Assembly (NCBI GenBank): GCA_035642415.1 | Contig: DASQSI010000322.1 | Location: 1 to 18,585, forward strand | DNA from: Rubrobacter_F sp035642415 | GTDB taxonomy: Bacteria > Actinomycetota > Rubrobacteria > Rubrobacterales > Rubrobacteraceae | Length of the DNA stretch: 18,585 nucleotides | Direction: 5' to 3' | Shown: positions 8,080 to 14,757 of the stretch, piece by piece | Numbering within the stretch: position 1 is the first letter of the stretch | Layout of the letters: each line of letters begins with the position of its first letter | Notes under the pieces: model-generated | What the model was told of the DNA's origin: nothing | Databases searched by the model: none | What the model saw: only the letters and a program-made list of their open reading frames with translations | Position numbers and translations under genes: made by a program

Positions 8080-9270
8080 TTAAACGAAGGCTCCTATCCC
8101 GGTGATCTGTCGTCCGACGATGAGGGACTGGATAGTGTCGGTCCCCTCATAGGTGTAGACGATCTCCATGTCGGAGAGGTGCCTCGCCACGTAGTATTCA
8201 AGCAAGATGCCGTTGCCACCCATGATATCCCGCGCGTCGGCGCACACCTGCTTGGCCGTACGAGCGTTGTACATCTTGGCCAAAGACGCCATACCTCCGC
8301 TCATCTTACCTTCTTCCTGCAGCTGGGCGAGCCTGAAGCATAGAAGCTGCATGGTGGTGATCCCGGCGAGCATGTTCGCCAGCTTGTTCTGGATGATCTG
8401 GAAGCCTGCAATCGGCTTGCCGAACTGCTCCCTTTCTTTGGCGTAGGTTAGGGCAGCCTCATAAGAGGCGATCGCGTGCCCTATACACTCCCACGCCACC
8501 ATGGCGCGCGTAGCAACGAGGACCTTGCTGGTGTCCTTGAAGGTATCGGCCTTAGCGAGGCGGTTCTCCAGTGGAACGCGCACGCCCTCGAGCTTGACGT
8601 CCGCCTGCCAGACGGCGCGCTTGCCCATCTTGCCAGTCATGATCTCCGTGGTGAAGCCTTCCGTGCCCTTCTCGACGAGGTAGCCGGCGACGTTGTCTTC
8701 GTCGTCGCGGGCCCAAACGACGGTGACGTCGGCGAAGGAGGCGTTGCCGATCCAACGCTTCTCTCCATCTATGATGTACCCGTCTTCCTCACGGCGCGCC
8801 CTAGTCTCGAGCCTTACCACGTCGGAGCCGTGCTTGGCCTCGGTGAGGCCGAAGGCGCCGATCTTTTCCATCCTCGCCATCGGTGGGAGCCACTTCTCCT
8901 TCTGCTCCTCCGAGCCGCAGATGGCGATGGAGTCCATCGCTAGCCCCGAATGGACCCCGAAGAAGGTGTTGAGGCTGCCGTCCCCACGGGCCATCTCCAC
9001 GGCCACGATTCCCGCCGCCACATGGCTCATGCCCGGGCAACCGTAGCCTTTTATAGTAGTGCCCGCGACGTTGAGTTCGGCGAGCTTGGGGATCAACTCG
9101 AACGGGAACTCCTCCTTGTTCCAGTACTCATTTATGATAGGGATAACTTCCCGGTTGGCGAAAGCGCGAACCTTGTCCCGAAGCTCACGCTCCTCGTCCG
9201 TGAGCAGATCACCCAGTAGGTAGTAGTCGGTTCCTAAGGATTGAGCGACGTCGGCTATCAACGGCTGCAA
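8080..9270 (-). CDS. Acyl-CoA dehydrogenase, ACX4/glutaryl-CoA dehydrogenase-like
   Basis: A FAD enzyme that introduces the 2,3-double bond in an acyl-CoA, the first step of beta-oxidation. The 396-residue protein has the FAD/substrate strand FGLTEAKHGSD, EKRWIGNASFADV, REQFGKPIAGFQ, IMGGNGILLEY and the catalytic-base segment YTYEGT with Glu375. The ending IVGRQITGIGAF and the DTSKV..TRAMVAWE block resemble glutaryl-CoA dehydrogenases and, by memory, plant short-chain ACX4. The region where glutaryl-CoA dehydrogenases carry a carboxylate-binding Arg (SGYRSAMS in human) reads GSLNTFFG, so a mono-acyl substrate is more likely. The start is TTG 9270, which has AAGGAGG 9 bases upstream; no ATG fits. 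The gene converges on fadNA. The EamA exporter lies 176 bases upstream on the same strand, a gap long enough for its own promoter. Confidence 0.92.
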   Translation of the reverse strand: MQPLIADVAQSLGTDYYLLGDLLTDEERELRDKVRAFANREVIPIINEYWNKEEFPFELIPKLAELNVAGTTIKGYGCPGMSHVAAGIVAVEMARGDGSLNTFFGVHSGLAMDSIAICGSEEQKEKWLPPMARMEKIGAFGLTEAKHGSDVVRLETRARREEDGYIIDGEKRWIGNASFADVTVVWARDDEDNVAGYLVEKGTEGFTTEIMTGKMGKRAVWQADVKLEGVRVPLENRLAKADTFKDTSKVLVATRAMVAWECIGHAIASYEAALTYAKEREQFGKPIAGFQIIQNKLANMLAGITTMQLLCFRLAQLQEEGKMSGGMASLAKMYNARTAKQVCADARDIMGGNGILLEYYVARHLSDMEIVYTYEGTDTIQSLIVGRQITGIGAFV

Positions 9271-9410
9271 CAGCTTCTCCTCCTTTTCTTCTCAGCGTCC
9301 TTTGTCCGACGCGCGTTCCACAAGCCCAGCACACTAACATGGCCGGCGGCCGCCGTCACCTGACGGTTGTCGGGGTGGTTATCGATGAACGACCAGAGCT
9401 TACTCTCTAC

Positions 9411-9422
9411 ACCCGCGCGGGT
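9411..9422. other. Perfect 12-base palindrome ACCCGCGCGGGT
   Basis: It lies between the exporter stop and the acyl-CoA dehydrogenase start on the minus strand. It has no loop and no T-run, so it fits an operator for the dehydrogenase better than a terminator. GC-rich palindromes of this size can arise by chance. Confidence 0.25.
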
Positions 9423-9446
9423 TGTCAGCGGCATTTCTGGGTGCAG

Positions 9447-10307
9447 CTAGCGGTTGACGAGGTAGATGCCCGAGACAACCAGGGCAGCGCCGACGAGAAG
9501 GGAGGAGCTCAGGGTTTCGCCCAGGAACAACACGCCCATCAGCACCGCTGTAAGCGGGACAAAAAAGACGTAGGCCGCAACGCGGCTCGCCTCGCCGGCC
9601 CGCACGAGCCCCAACCACAGTACCCAGGCGACAGCGGTACCGGCCAGAGACACGTACAGCCAGCTCGCGATAAAGGTTCCCGTCCAGGAGATCTCCGACC
9701 ATGGCTCAAGGATGAGCCCGAGGACCGTCAGAAAAACGCCCCCGATAAGAAACGGTCCTGCAACCGACCACAGCGTCGAAACTCGCTCCTGGACCCGCTT
9801 AAAGTATACGGTCCCAAGCGCCCAGAAAAGAGCCGTAGCCACCCCGAGTGCCACCCCTAGGAGGGGCATCGTCCCAAAGAGGCTCCCGACGCTCACCGCG
9901 ACTATCCCAGAGAAACCTAGGAACAGCCCGATGAGTTTCGCTGGTGAGAGCGCCTCCCCGAGCACGAGCCACGCCAGAAAGCCAACGAGTATCGGTTGCA
10001 GGTAGATCAGGACCGCCGCTAATCCGGACGGTAAGTAGAGTATGGCGAGGGCCTGACAGCCCATAAACAGCACCACGTTAAAGAGGGCCAGCAACACGAG
10101 CGCGGGCAAGTTGCGCCGCAAGTTCACCTTCCCGCCCCAGATCGCTGCCACGGCCGTTACGGCGAGCCCGCAGAGCAGCGTACGGAGACCGGAAAACAAG
10201 ACCGGCGGTGTATACCCTAGCGCGATCTTTATGGCCGGGAACGAAGATCCCCAGAAGAGGATCAGTAAGACAAACGCCAGTACAGTTAAACGGCGGTTGG
10301 TGAACAC
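9447..10307 (-). CDS. EamA/DMT-family membrane transporter
   Basis: An inner-membrane permease of the drug/metabolite transporter superfamily; members export amino acids, nucleosides or other small metabolites. The 286-residue protein is almost entirely hydrophobic and fits ten spans in two EamA repeats. The first repeat opens with the family-typical FWGSSFPAIKIAL (about 19-31) and contains LIYLQPILVGFLAWLVLGE (about 101-119). The second contains FWALGTVYFKR and ends with YVFFVPLTAVLMGVLFLGE. The paired P-x-x-x-x-L-x-x-x-x-LGE signatures are characteristic. Start is GTG 10307 with GGGAGA about 7 bases before it. No specific substrate can be inferred; the acyl-CoA dehydrogenase downstream gives no clear clue. 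Confidence 0.9.
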   Translation of the reverse strand: MFTNRRLTVLAFVLLILFWGSSFPAIKIALGYTPPVLFSGLRTLLCGLAVTAVAAIWGGKVNLRRNLPALVLLALFNVVLFMGCQALAILYLPSGLAAVLIYLQPILVGFLAWLVLGEALSPAKLIGLFLGFSGIVAVSVGSLFGTMPLLGVALGVATALFWALGTVYFKRVQERVSTLWSVAGPFLIGGVFLTVLGLILEPWSEISWTGTFIASWLYVSLAGTAVAWVLWLGLVRAGEASRVAAYVFFVPLTAVLMGVLFLGETLSSSLLVGAALVVSGIYLVNR

Positions 10308-10571
10308 TAATCTCCCTCAAAAACGCAAAGCTAAACACAGCTAGCCCCAGTTAGCTTACTACGAGTGCGCTCGATAATCTCGCTCAGATTACGAACAGAC
10401 CTTAGAGTACACCTGCAGCGTCACCTAAAAAAGTACGCGGGGTGACCATCATGACGCTGTCGAGACCGATCCGCGTCGCTTTCTTGGTGAGACTCTCTCG
10501 CAGGCTCAGCATTGTCAGGGCTAGAGGCTGTAGAATTCCCTCCGTCTCTAAATTCTAACTAATGGAAATGT
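10308..10571. other. Divergent intergenic region, no intact gene
   Basis: This gap separates the leftward exporter from the SDR remnant. It contains the nested inverted repeat at 10416-10459 and the inverted pair TAGAATT (10531-10537) / AATTCTA (10551-10557) with a 13-base spacer. I looked for an SDR N-terminus (a TGxxxGIG loop) to match the remnant downstream and could not see one, so the missing two thirds of that gene appear deleted rather than merely frameshifted. Confidence 0.5.
10416..10459. promoter_or_regulatory. Nested inverted repeat upstream of the SDR remnant
   Basis: CAGCGTCA (10416-10423) is matched perfectly by TGACGCTG (10452-10459). Inside, GTCACC (10420-10425) is matched by GGTGAC (10441-10446), flanking an A-rich core. 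The two pairings share bases and compete with each other. It lies in the gap between the divergent exporter and the MDR/SDR genes, so a regulator site is plausible; it is not shown. Confidence 0.3.
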
Positions 10572-10765
10572 ATGCTAGCGGTCCCGACAAAGACGAGTGA
10601 CGGCCTCATCGAAAAATCCGAGGCCACGATGCTGGAGGACATCCCCATGCACCGCTTCAGATGGCCGAAAGCTGTAAAGGGGGTCATTACTTCCTCGCCT
10701 CGGCCACCAACTACATGACCGCCGGCCACACGGTTGTCGTGGGTGGCGGTCAGATAGCCTGGTAA
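10572..10765 (+). pseudogene. C-terminal remnant of a short-chain dehydrogenase
   Basis: Two frames together give the end of a classical SDR. From ATG 10572 the first frame reads GLIEKSEATMLEDIPMHRF then WPKAVKGVI. After a shift near 10685 the second reads HYFLASATNYMTAGHT then VVVGGGQIAW and a TAA at 10763-10765. This corresponds to the usual SDR ending R-x-G-x-PEDV...FLASD..S.YVTG.T..VDGG. The nucleotide-binding half and the catalytic Ser-Tyr-Lys part are absent. Typical key positions are also changed (GxPED to WPKA, LASD to LASA), as expected of a decayed copy. It lies 60 bases ahead of the MDR gene and may have belonged to the same operon. Confidence 0.75.
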
Positions 10766-10825
10766 GCGGCAAAAGGGGCATGGTAAGCTCGGGTTTCCGT
10801 ATCGAGAGTGGAAAGGAGGCCCGTG

Positions 10826-11815
10826 ATGCGCGCCTGGCAGGTGCACGAGCTCGGAGACCCGAAAAGTGCCCTCTTGCTGGAGGAGGTAGAGGAGCCAAAG
10901 CCAAGCTCCGGTGAGGTCGTCGTCGAAGTCGAGGCGGCGGCCTTGAACTTCTTCGACATCCTCCTGTGCCGGGGCGAGTACCAGGAGCGGCCGCCGCTTC
11001 CCTTTACTCCCGGGGCAGAGGTTTCGGGTACCGTCGTGGAGGTCGGCAATGGCGTCGACCTGGCGGTGGGGACTAGGGTGCTCGTAGCACCCCCGCTTCC
11101 CAAAGGTGGCTTCAGCGAGAAGGTTGCGGTACCAGCTTCGGGGGCTGTCTTCCCTATCCCCGATGCGATACCGTTTGAGGTTGCTGCAGCGATGCACCTC
11201 GTCTATCAGACCGCTTTCTTCGGCTTACACCGGCGAGCGAACCTCGCCGAAGGCGAGACCGTCCTTGTGCATGCGGGCGCTGGGGGCGTGGGCTCGGCGG
11301 CCATACAGCTTGCGGTGGCGGCCGGTGCGCGCGTGATCTCTACGGCCGGGGGTGCAGAGAAGGTCGAAATCTGCCGGGAGCTCGGGGCCGAAATCTCTGT
11401 GGACTACAAAGAGGAAAACTTCGTCGACATCGTCAAAGAGGCAACCGAGGGGCGCGGGGCGGACGTCATCTTCGATCCGGTGGGGGGGGATGTGTTCGAC
11501 CTCTCTAGGAAATGCGTAGGCTTCGAGGGGCGCATCGTCGTTGTGGGGTTCACGGGCGGTAGGATAGCCGAGGTCCCTACCAACCATGTCCTAGTGAAGA
11601 ACTACTCGGTCGTTGGTCTCCACTGGGGACTTTACAATGAGTTTATGCCCGAGCTCGTTGCCGAGACCCACGAAGTCCTCGTTGCGCTTTACGAGGAGGG
11701 TAAGATAGACCCTCTCATCTATAAAACGGTCCCCTTCGAGGAGGTGCCGGAGGCCTTGGAACTCCTCGGGAGCCGGAAGACTTACGGCAAACTGGTCACT
11801 CATCCCAGACGCTAG
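10826..11815 (+). CDS. Zinc-independent MDR oxidoreductase (NADPH:quinone reductase-like)
   Basis: A medium-chain dehydrogenase/reductase of the quinone-oxidoreductase branch, which uses NADPH to reduce quinones, enones or enoyl-type substrates. The 329-residue protein has the GroES-like N-terminal domain (LNFFDILLCRGEYQ, then FTPGAEVSGTVVEVG), followed by the Rossmann domain with VHAGAGGVGSAAIQLA (about 148-163). Zinc-binding cysteine and histidine patterns of alcohol dehydrogenases are missing, consistent with the zinc-free branch. The C-terminus keeps the common PFEEVPEALELL..RKTYGKLV ending. The start is ATG 10826, preceded by AAGGAGG at the right distance; an in-frame GTG at 10808 would overrun that ribosome site. 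The HSDL2-like SDR follows after 27 bases, so the two are co-transcribed. A role in reducing unsaturated acyl-CoA intermediates is possible but not shown. Confidence 0.9.
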   Translation: MRAWQVHELGDPKSALLLEEVEEPKPSSGEVVVEVEAAALNFFDILLCRGEYQERPPLPFTPGAEVSGTVVEVGNGVDLAVGTRVLVAPPLPKGGFSEKVAVPASGAVFPIPDAIPFEVAAAMHLVYQTAFFGLHRRANLAEGETVLVHAGAGGVGSAAIQLAVAAGARVISTAGGAEKVEICRELGAEISVDYKEENFVDIVKEATEGRGADVIFDPVGGDVFDLSRKCVGFEGRIVVVGFTGGRIAEVPTNHVLVKNYSVVGLHWGLYNEFMPELVAETHEVLVALYEEGKIDPLIYKTVPFEEVPEALELLGSRKTYGKLVTHPRR

Positions 11816-11842
11816 AGCAGACCGCTCAGAAAGGAAGTTTGT

Positions 11843-12694
11843 ATGTCGACGCAACCGCTTGAAGGCCGGATAGCCATCGTTACCGGCTCCAGCCGCGGCA
11901 TCGGCCGCGCCTTCGCCCTTCGGCTGGCCCGTGAGGGTGCGAACATCGTCGTCACTGGGAAGAGTGAGCAGCCGACCGAGAAGCTGCCCGGTAGCATCTA
12001 CACCGTGGCCGAGGAAATAGAGGCTACGGGCCGGAAAGCCCTGCCGGTGAGGGTCGATGTCCGCTCAGAGGAAGACGTTGAAAACATGGTCGACCGCACG
12101 ATCGAGACCTTCGGCCGCCTGGATATATTAATAAACAACGCGGGGGCGATGTGGTGGGAGCGAGTCCTAGATACACCCCCGAAGCGTTTCGACTTGATGT
12201 GGCAGATAAACGTGCGCGCCGCCTACCTGTGCACCTACTACGCGCTACCGCGCATGATCGAGAACGGCTGGGGGCACATCGTCAACTGTAGCCCCCCTAT
12301 ATCCACGGAGGCCAGTCCGGGCTACGTATGCTACATGATCACCAAGATGGGCATGACCCGCTTGGCCATCGGCGTGGCCGCTGAGCATAAGAACGACAAC
12401 GTGGCGGCGAACGCCCTCTGGGCAGCGACGCCGATCGAAAGCCAGGCTACCATCAACTGGGGTAGCGAGAAGATGGGGGACCGCAACCACTGGCGCTCAA
12501 CAGAGATTTACTGCGATGCCGTTATGGAGATCCTGCGCACCGAGCCAAAAGAGCTCACCGGCCGACAGCTCACCGACGAGGAGATTCTTCGCGAACGTGG
12601 CTGGAGCCAAGAGGATCTCGACGCCTATTGGCTCGGCGATCGCCCGCCCAGGGATCCAGTGTGGATCGACGGCCGGCCCTCCGCGCTGATGTAG
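11843..12694 (+). CDS. Short-chain dehydrogenase, HSDL2-like
   Basis: An NAD(P)-dependent short-chain dehydrogenase/reductase of 283 residues. The cofactor loop is TGSSRGIG (14-21), ILINNAG follows, and the catalytic motif is YMITK with Tyr164 and Lys168 after a VNCSPP serine strand. The segment KLPGSIYTVAEEIEATGRKALP is characteristic of the HSDL2/SDR13C subgroup, whose animal members are linked to fatty-acid metabolism. The C-terminal part from about 215, including RQLTDEEILRERGW, also follows that group, without the SCP2 domain of animal HSDL2. The start ATG has AAGGAAG about 7 bases upstream. It is the second gene of a pair with the MDR gene. In this setting it could interconvert keto and hydroxy acyl-CoAs, for instance a 4-keto/4-hydroxy step feeding the kinase module downstream. 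That is inference. Confidence 0.92.
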   Translation: MSTQPLEGRIAIVTGSSRGIGRAFALRLAREGANIVVTGKSEQPTEKLPGSIYTVAEEIEATGRKALPVRVDVRSEEDVENMVDRTIETFGRLDILINNAGAMWWERVLDTPPKRFDLMWQINVRAAYLCTYYALPRMIENGWGHIVNCSPPISTEASPGYVCYMITKMGMTRLAIGVAAEHKNDNVAANALWAATPIESQATINWGSEKMGDRNHWRSTEIYCDAVMEILRTEPKELTGRQLTDEEILRERGWSQEDLDAYWLGDRPPRDPVWIDGRPSALM

Positions 12695-12826
12695 GTATCT
12701 TCTAGCGAGGATCGCTGTGATCCAGCGGCCATACCATTTGCTGGAGGTTTCCTAAGGTTACAAAATAGCTGCAAATAAGCACTTTTTATACGAACAGCTT
12801 TCTCTAGTTTTCAGGTCATTAGTCTG

Positions 12827-12848
12827 GGTTGCTACACGGTTGCTGCAC
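12827..12848 (+). repeat. 11-base tandem direct repeat
   Basis: GGTTGCTACAC is followed at once by GGTTGCTGCAC, identical at 10 of 11 positions. It sits just before a strong hairpin in a low-GC gap. Similar but weaker GCAAA/ACAAA words occur at 12758-12776. It could be a protein-binding pair, such as a recombinase or regulator site. Confidence 0.5.
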
Positions 12849-12849
12849 A

Positions 12850-12875
12850 AAGCCCCCAGCTACCTCCGGGGGCTT
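12850..12875 (+). terminator. GC-rich hairpin, possible terminator
   Basis: AAGCCCCC (12850-12857) pairs perfectly with GGGGGCTT (12868-12875) around a 10-base loop. A mixed CT/AT stretch follows rather than a pure T-run. It is one of two consecutive hairpins after the MDR-SDR pair. Confidence 0.6.
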
Positions 12876-12886
12876 CTCTAATTCTT

Positions 12887-12915
12887 CGCGTTTTACCTGG
12901 AAAACGCGAGTTTTT
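12887..12915 (+). terminator. Rho-independent terminator
   Basis: CGCGTTTT (12887-12894) pairs perfectly with AAAACGCG (12901-12908) around the six-base loop ACCTGG, and TTTTT follows at 12911-12915. This is a standard intrinsic terminator on the plus strand. Together with the hairpin just before it, it separates the MDR-SDR pair from the acyl-CoA ligase gene. Confidence 0.75.
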
Positions 12916-13080
12916 GCAAGCCGCCTCTACGAGATTAGAATTCGTGAGGGTCGCTGTGGCCCGACTGGGCTCTTCGAACACAAGAACTGGAGGGATTTCT
13001 ACGAGTACGATCAGGGTTGAGCGGGTAACTAGCGTTCCAGAAGGGTAAGCGAGCATGATGGGAAAGGGGTAGAGAGGAGT

Positions 13081-14655
13081 ATGGAGAAGGTTTACCGCAC
13101 GGAGCTTACACCGGTGAGCTTCCTCAGGCGCAGCGCCTACGTGTTCCCAGACAAGATAGCCGTGGTCCACGGCGACCGGCGCTACACCTACCAAGAGTTC
13201 GAAGAGAGGGTCAATCGCCTCGCCTCGCGCCTGCGGGATGCCGACCTGCAGAAGGGCGATAGGGTCGCTTTCCTCTGTTCCAACATTCCGCCGATGCTCG
13301 AAGCACACTTCGCCGTGCCTTTGGCGGGCCTCGTGCTGGTGGCCATAAACACCCGCCTCAGCTCGGGCGAGGTCGAGTACATAATCAGTCATTCGGGGTC
13401 GAAGATGGTCTTTGTGGACGCTGAGCTAGAGGAGCTCTTGGAGGGCGTGGACGAAAGCGTCGAGCGCGTGCGCGTAGACGACACCGGAGAGCAAGGCGAC
13501 CCTTATGAGGACTACCTGGCCGAGGGATCTCCGGAGCCCGTAGAGAGCATCCTCGAAGACGAAGAAGAGACCATCTCCATCAACTACACCTCGGGGACCA
13601 CGGGACAGCCTAAAGGCGTGATGTATTCCCACCGGGGCGCCTACCTCAACGCGCTCGCCCAGGTGGTCGAGACGGAGATGAATCATGAAACCAAGTACCT
13701 GTGGACGCTGCCAATGTTCCACACCAACGGCTGGTGCTTCCCTTGGGCGGTGACGGCGGCAGGGGCCACGCACGTTTGTCTGCGACAGGTGGACCCAAAT
13801 TTGATCTGGGACCTCTTTGAGTCGGAGGACATAACCCACTACTGCGGGGCGCCTACGGTCCAGATCCCGCTCGCCAACCACGAGAAGGCCCACGAACTCG
13901 ACCACCAGGTCATTACCGTGGTCGGGGGGTCGCCCCCGTCGCCCGCGCTCCTCGGTCAGTTCGAAAACCTGAATATACATCCTATGCACCTCTATGGGCT
14001 CACCGAAACCTATGGGCCGAACACCGTCTGCGAGTGGCAACCGGGGTGGGAGGAGCTGCCCGTGGACGAGCAGGCCAAGCTGCTTGCTCGCCAGGGTCAG
14101 GCGCACGTCGCCGCCGACCTGGTAAGGGTCGTGGACGACGAGATGAACGACGTGCCACGCGACGGAGAGACGATGGGTGAGGTCGTCATGCGTGGCAACA
14201 CCGTGATGAAAGGCTACTTCGAAGACGAGGAGGCCACCGAGGAAGCCTTCGAGGGCGGCTGGTTCCACTCCGAGGATATCGGCGTGTGGCACCCCGATGG
14301 ATACGTCGAGATCCGGGACCGCGACAAGGACGTCATAATCTCCGGTGGCGAGAACATCTCGTCTGTGGAGGTCGAGCACGTCGTCATGGAGCACCCGGCC
14401 GTGATGGAGGCCGCCGTGGTCGCCATGCCCGACGAGCAGTGGGGCGAGCGTCCGAAGGCCTTCGTCACCCTCAAGGAGGGTGAGGAGACGACCGAAGAGG
14501 AGATCATAGACTTCGTCAAGGAGAACATCGCCCGCTTCAAGGCCCCGGCGGCCATCGAGTTCAGTGAGGAGCTGCCCAAGACCTCCACCGGCAAGATCCA
14601 GAAGTTCCAGCTGCGCGAGCGGGAGTGGGAGGGACAGGAGCGGCGCGTTGGCTAA
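13081..14655 (+). CDS. Acyl-CoA ligase (AMP-forming, fatty acid or carboxylic acid CoA synthetase)
   Basis: Activates a carboxylic acid to its acyl-CoA by way of an acyl-adenylate. The 524-residue protein carries the ANL-family motifs in order: the P-loop YTSGTTGQPKG (169-179), PMFHTNGWCFPW, YGLTETYGPN, the hinge region GGWFHSEDIG...DRDKDVIISGGENISS (to 427), and KTSTGKIQK with catalytic Lys505. The FHTNGW motif and length resemble medium- and long-chain or branched acyl-CoA synthetases. The start is ATG 13081 with GAGGAG just before it. It lies 102 bases before the dehydrogenase-kinase-DUF6285 trio, on the same strand. In the levulinate pathway the ligase LvaE supplies the CoA ester for the kinase, and this gene is a fitting counterpart. 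The substrate cannot be read from the sequence. Confidence 0.93.
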   Translation: MEKVYRTELTPVSFLRRSAYVFPDKIAVVHGDRRYTYQEFEERVNRLASRLRDADLQKGDRVAFLCSNIPPMLEAHFAVPLAGLVLVAINTRLSSGEVEYIISHSGSKMVFVDAELEELLEGVDESVERVRVDDTGEQGDPYEDYLAEGSPEPVESILEDEEETISINYTSGTTGQPKGVMYSHRGAYLNALAQVVETEMNHETKYLWTLPMFHTNGWCFPWAVTAAGATHVCLRQVDPNLIWDLFESEDITHYCGAPTVQIPLANHEKAHELDHQVITVVGGSPPSPALLGQFENLNIHPMHLYGLTETYGPNTVCEWQPGWEELPVDEQAKLLARQGQAHVAADLVRVVDDEMNDVPRDGETMGEVVMRGNTVMKGYFEDEEATEEAFEGGWFHSEDIGVWHPDGYVEIRDRDKDVIISGGENISSVEVEHVVMEHPAVMEAAVVAMPDEQWGERPKAFVTLKEGEETTEEEIIDFVKENIARFKAPAAIEFSEELPKTSTGKIQKFQLREREWEGQERRVG

Positions 14656-14685
14656 CCACCACGCGCAGCACAACCGTTTCCCTGT

Positions 14686-14700
14686 ACCCCTTGTAGGGGT
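14686..14700 (+). promoter_or_regulatory. ACCCCT/AGGGGT inverted repeat between ligase and dehydrogenase
   Basis: ACCCCT (14686-14691) pairs perfectly with AGGGGT (14695-14700) around TGT. It sits in the 102-base gap, 57 bases before the TTG start. No T-run follows. Its ACCCC-N5-GGGGT outline resembles ACCCC-N6-GGGGT at 3973-3988 ahead of fadN, so a shared regulator site is one reading; partial termination is another. Confidence 0.35.
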
Positions 14701-14757
14701 GTAGGAACAAGGAGATGGCGTTCGAGACGTAACTAAAGCGTCAGAGAGGTTAAAGCC

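Larger units (their letters stand above)
12695..13080 (+). other. 386-base intergenic region: AT-rich tract, tandem repeat, two hairpins
   Basis: No gene is supported here. After the SDR stop there is a markedly AT-rich tract (about 12752-12822), then an 11-base near-perfect tandem repeat (12827-12848), then two hairpins (12850-12915). About 165 bases of leader follow before the acyl-CoA ligase. A 63-codon ORF at 12829-13020 runs through both hairpins and is not credible. The ligase promoter should lie in 12916-13070, but I cannot pick a clear -35/-10 pair. Confidence 0.6.

Noticed and set aside
9339..9860. 173-codon plus-strand ORF
   Set aside because: Antisense to the EamA transporter, polar and low in structure; a shadow frame.
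12829..13020. 63-codon ORF in the gap before the ligase
   Set aside because: It reads through two hairpins, one a clear terminator, and has no ribosome site or motif.
13426..14673. 415-codon open frame on the minus strand
   Set aside because: It is an exact mirror of the acyl-CoA ligase, whose motifs are complete on the plus strand; the antisense product is a Leu/Gly/His-rich artefact.
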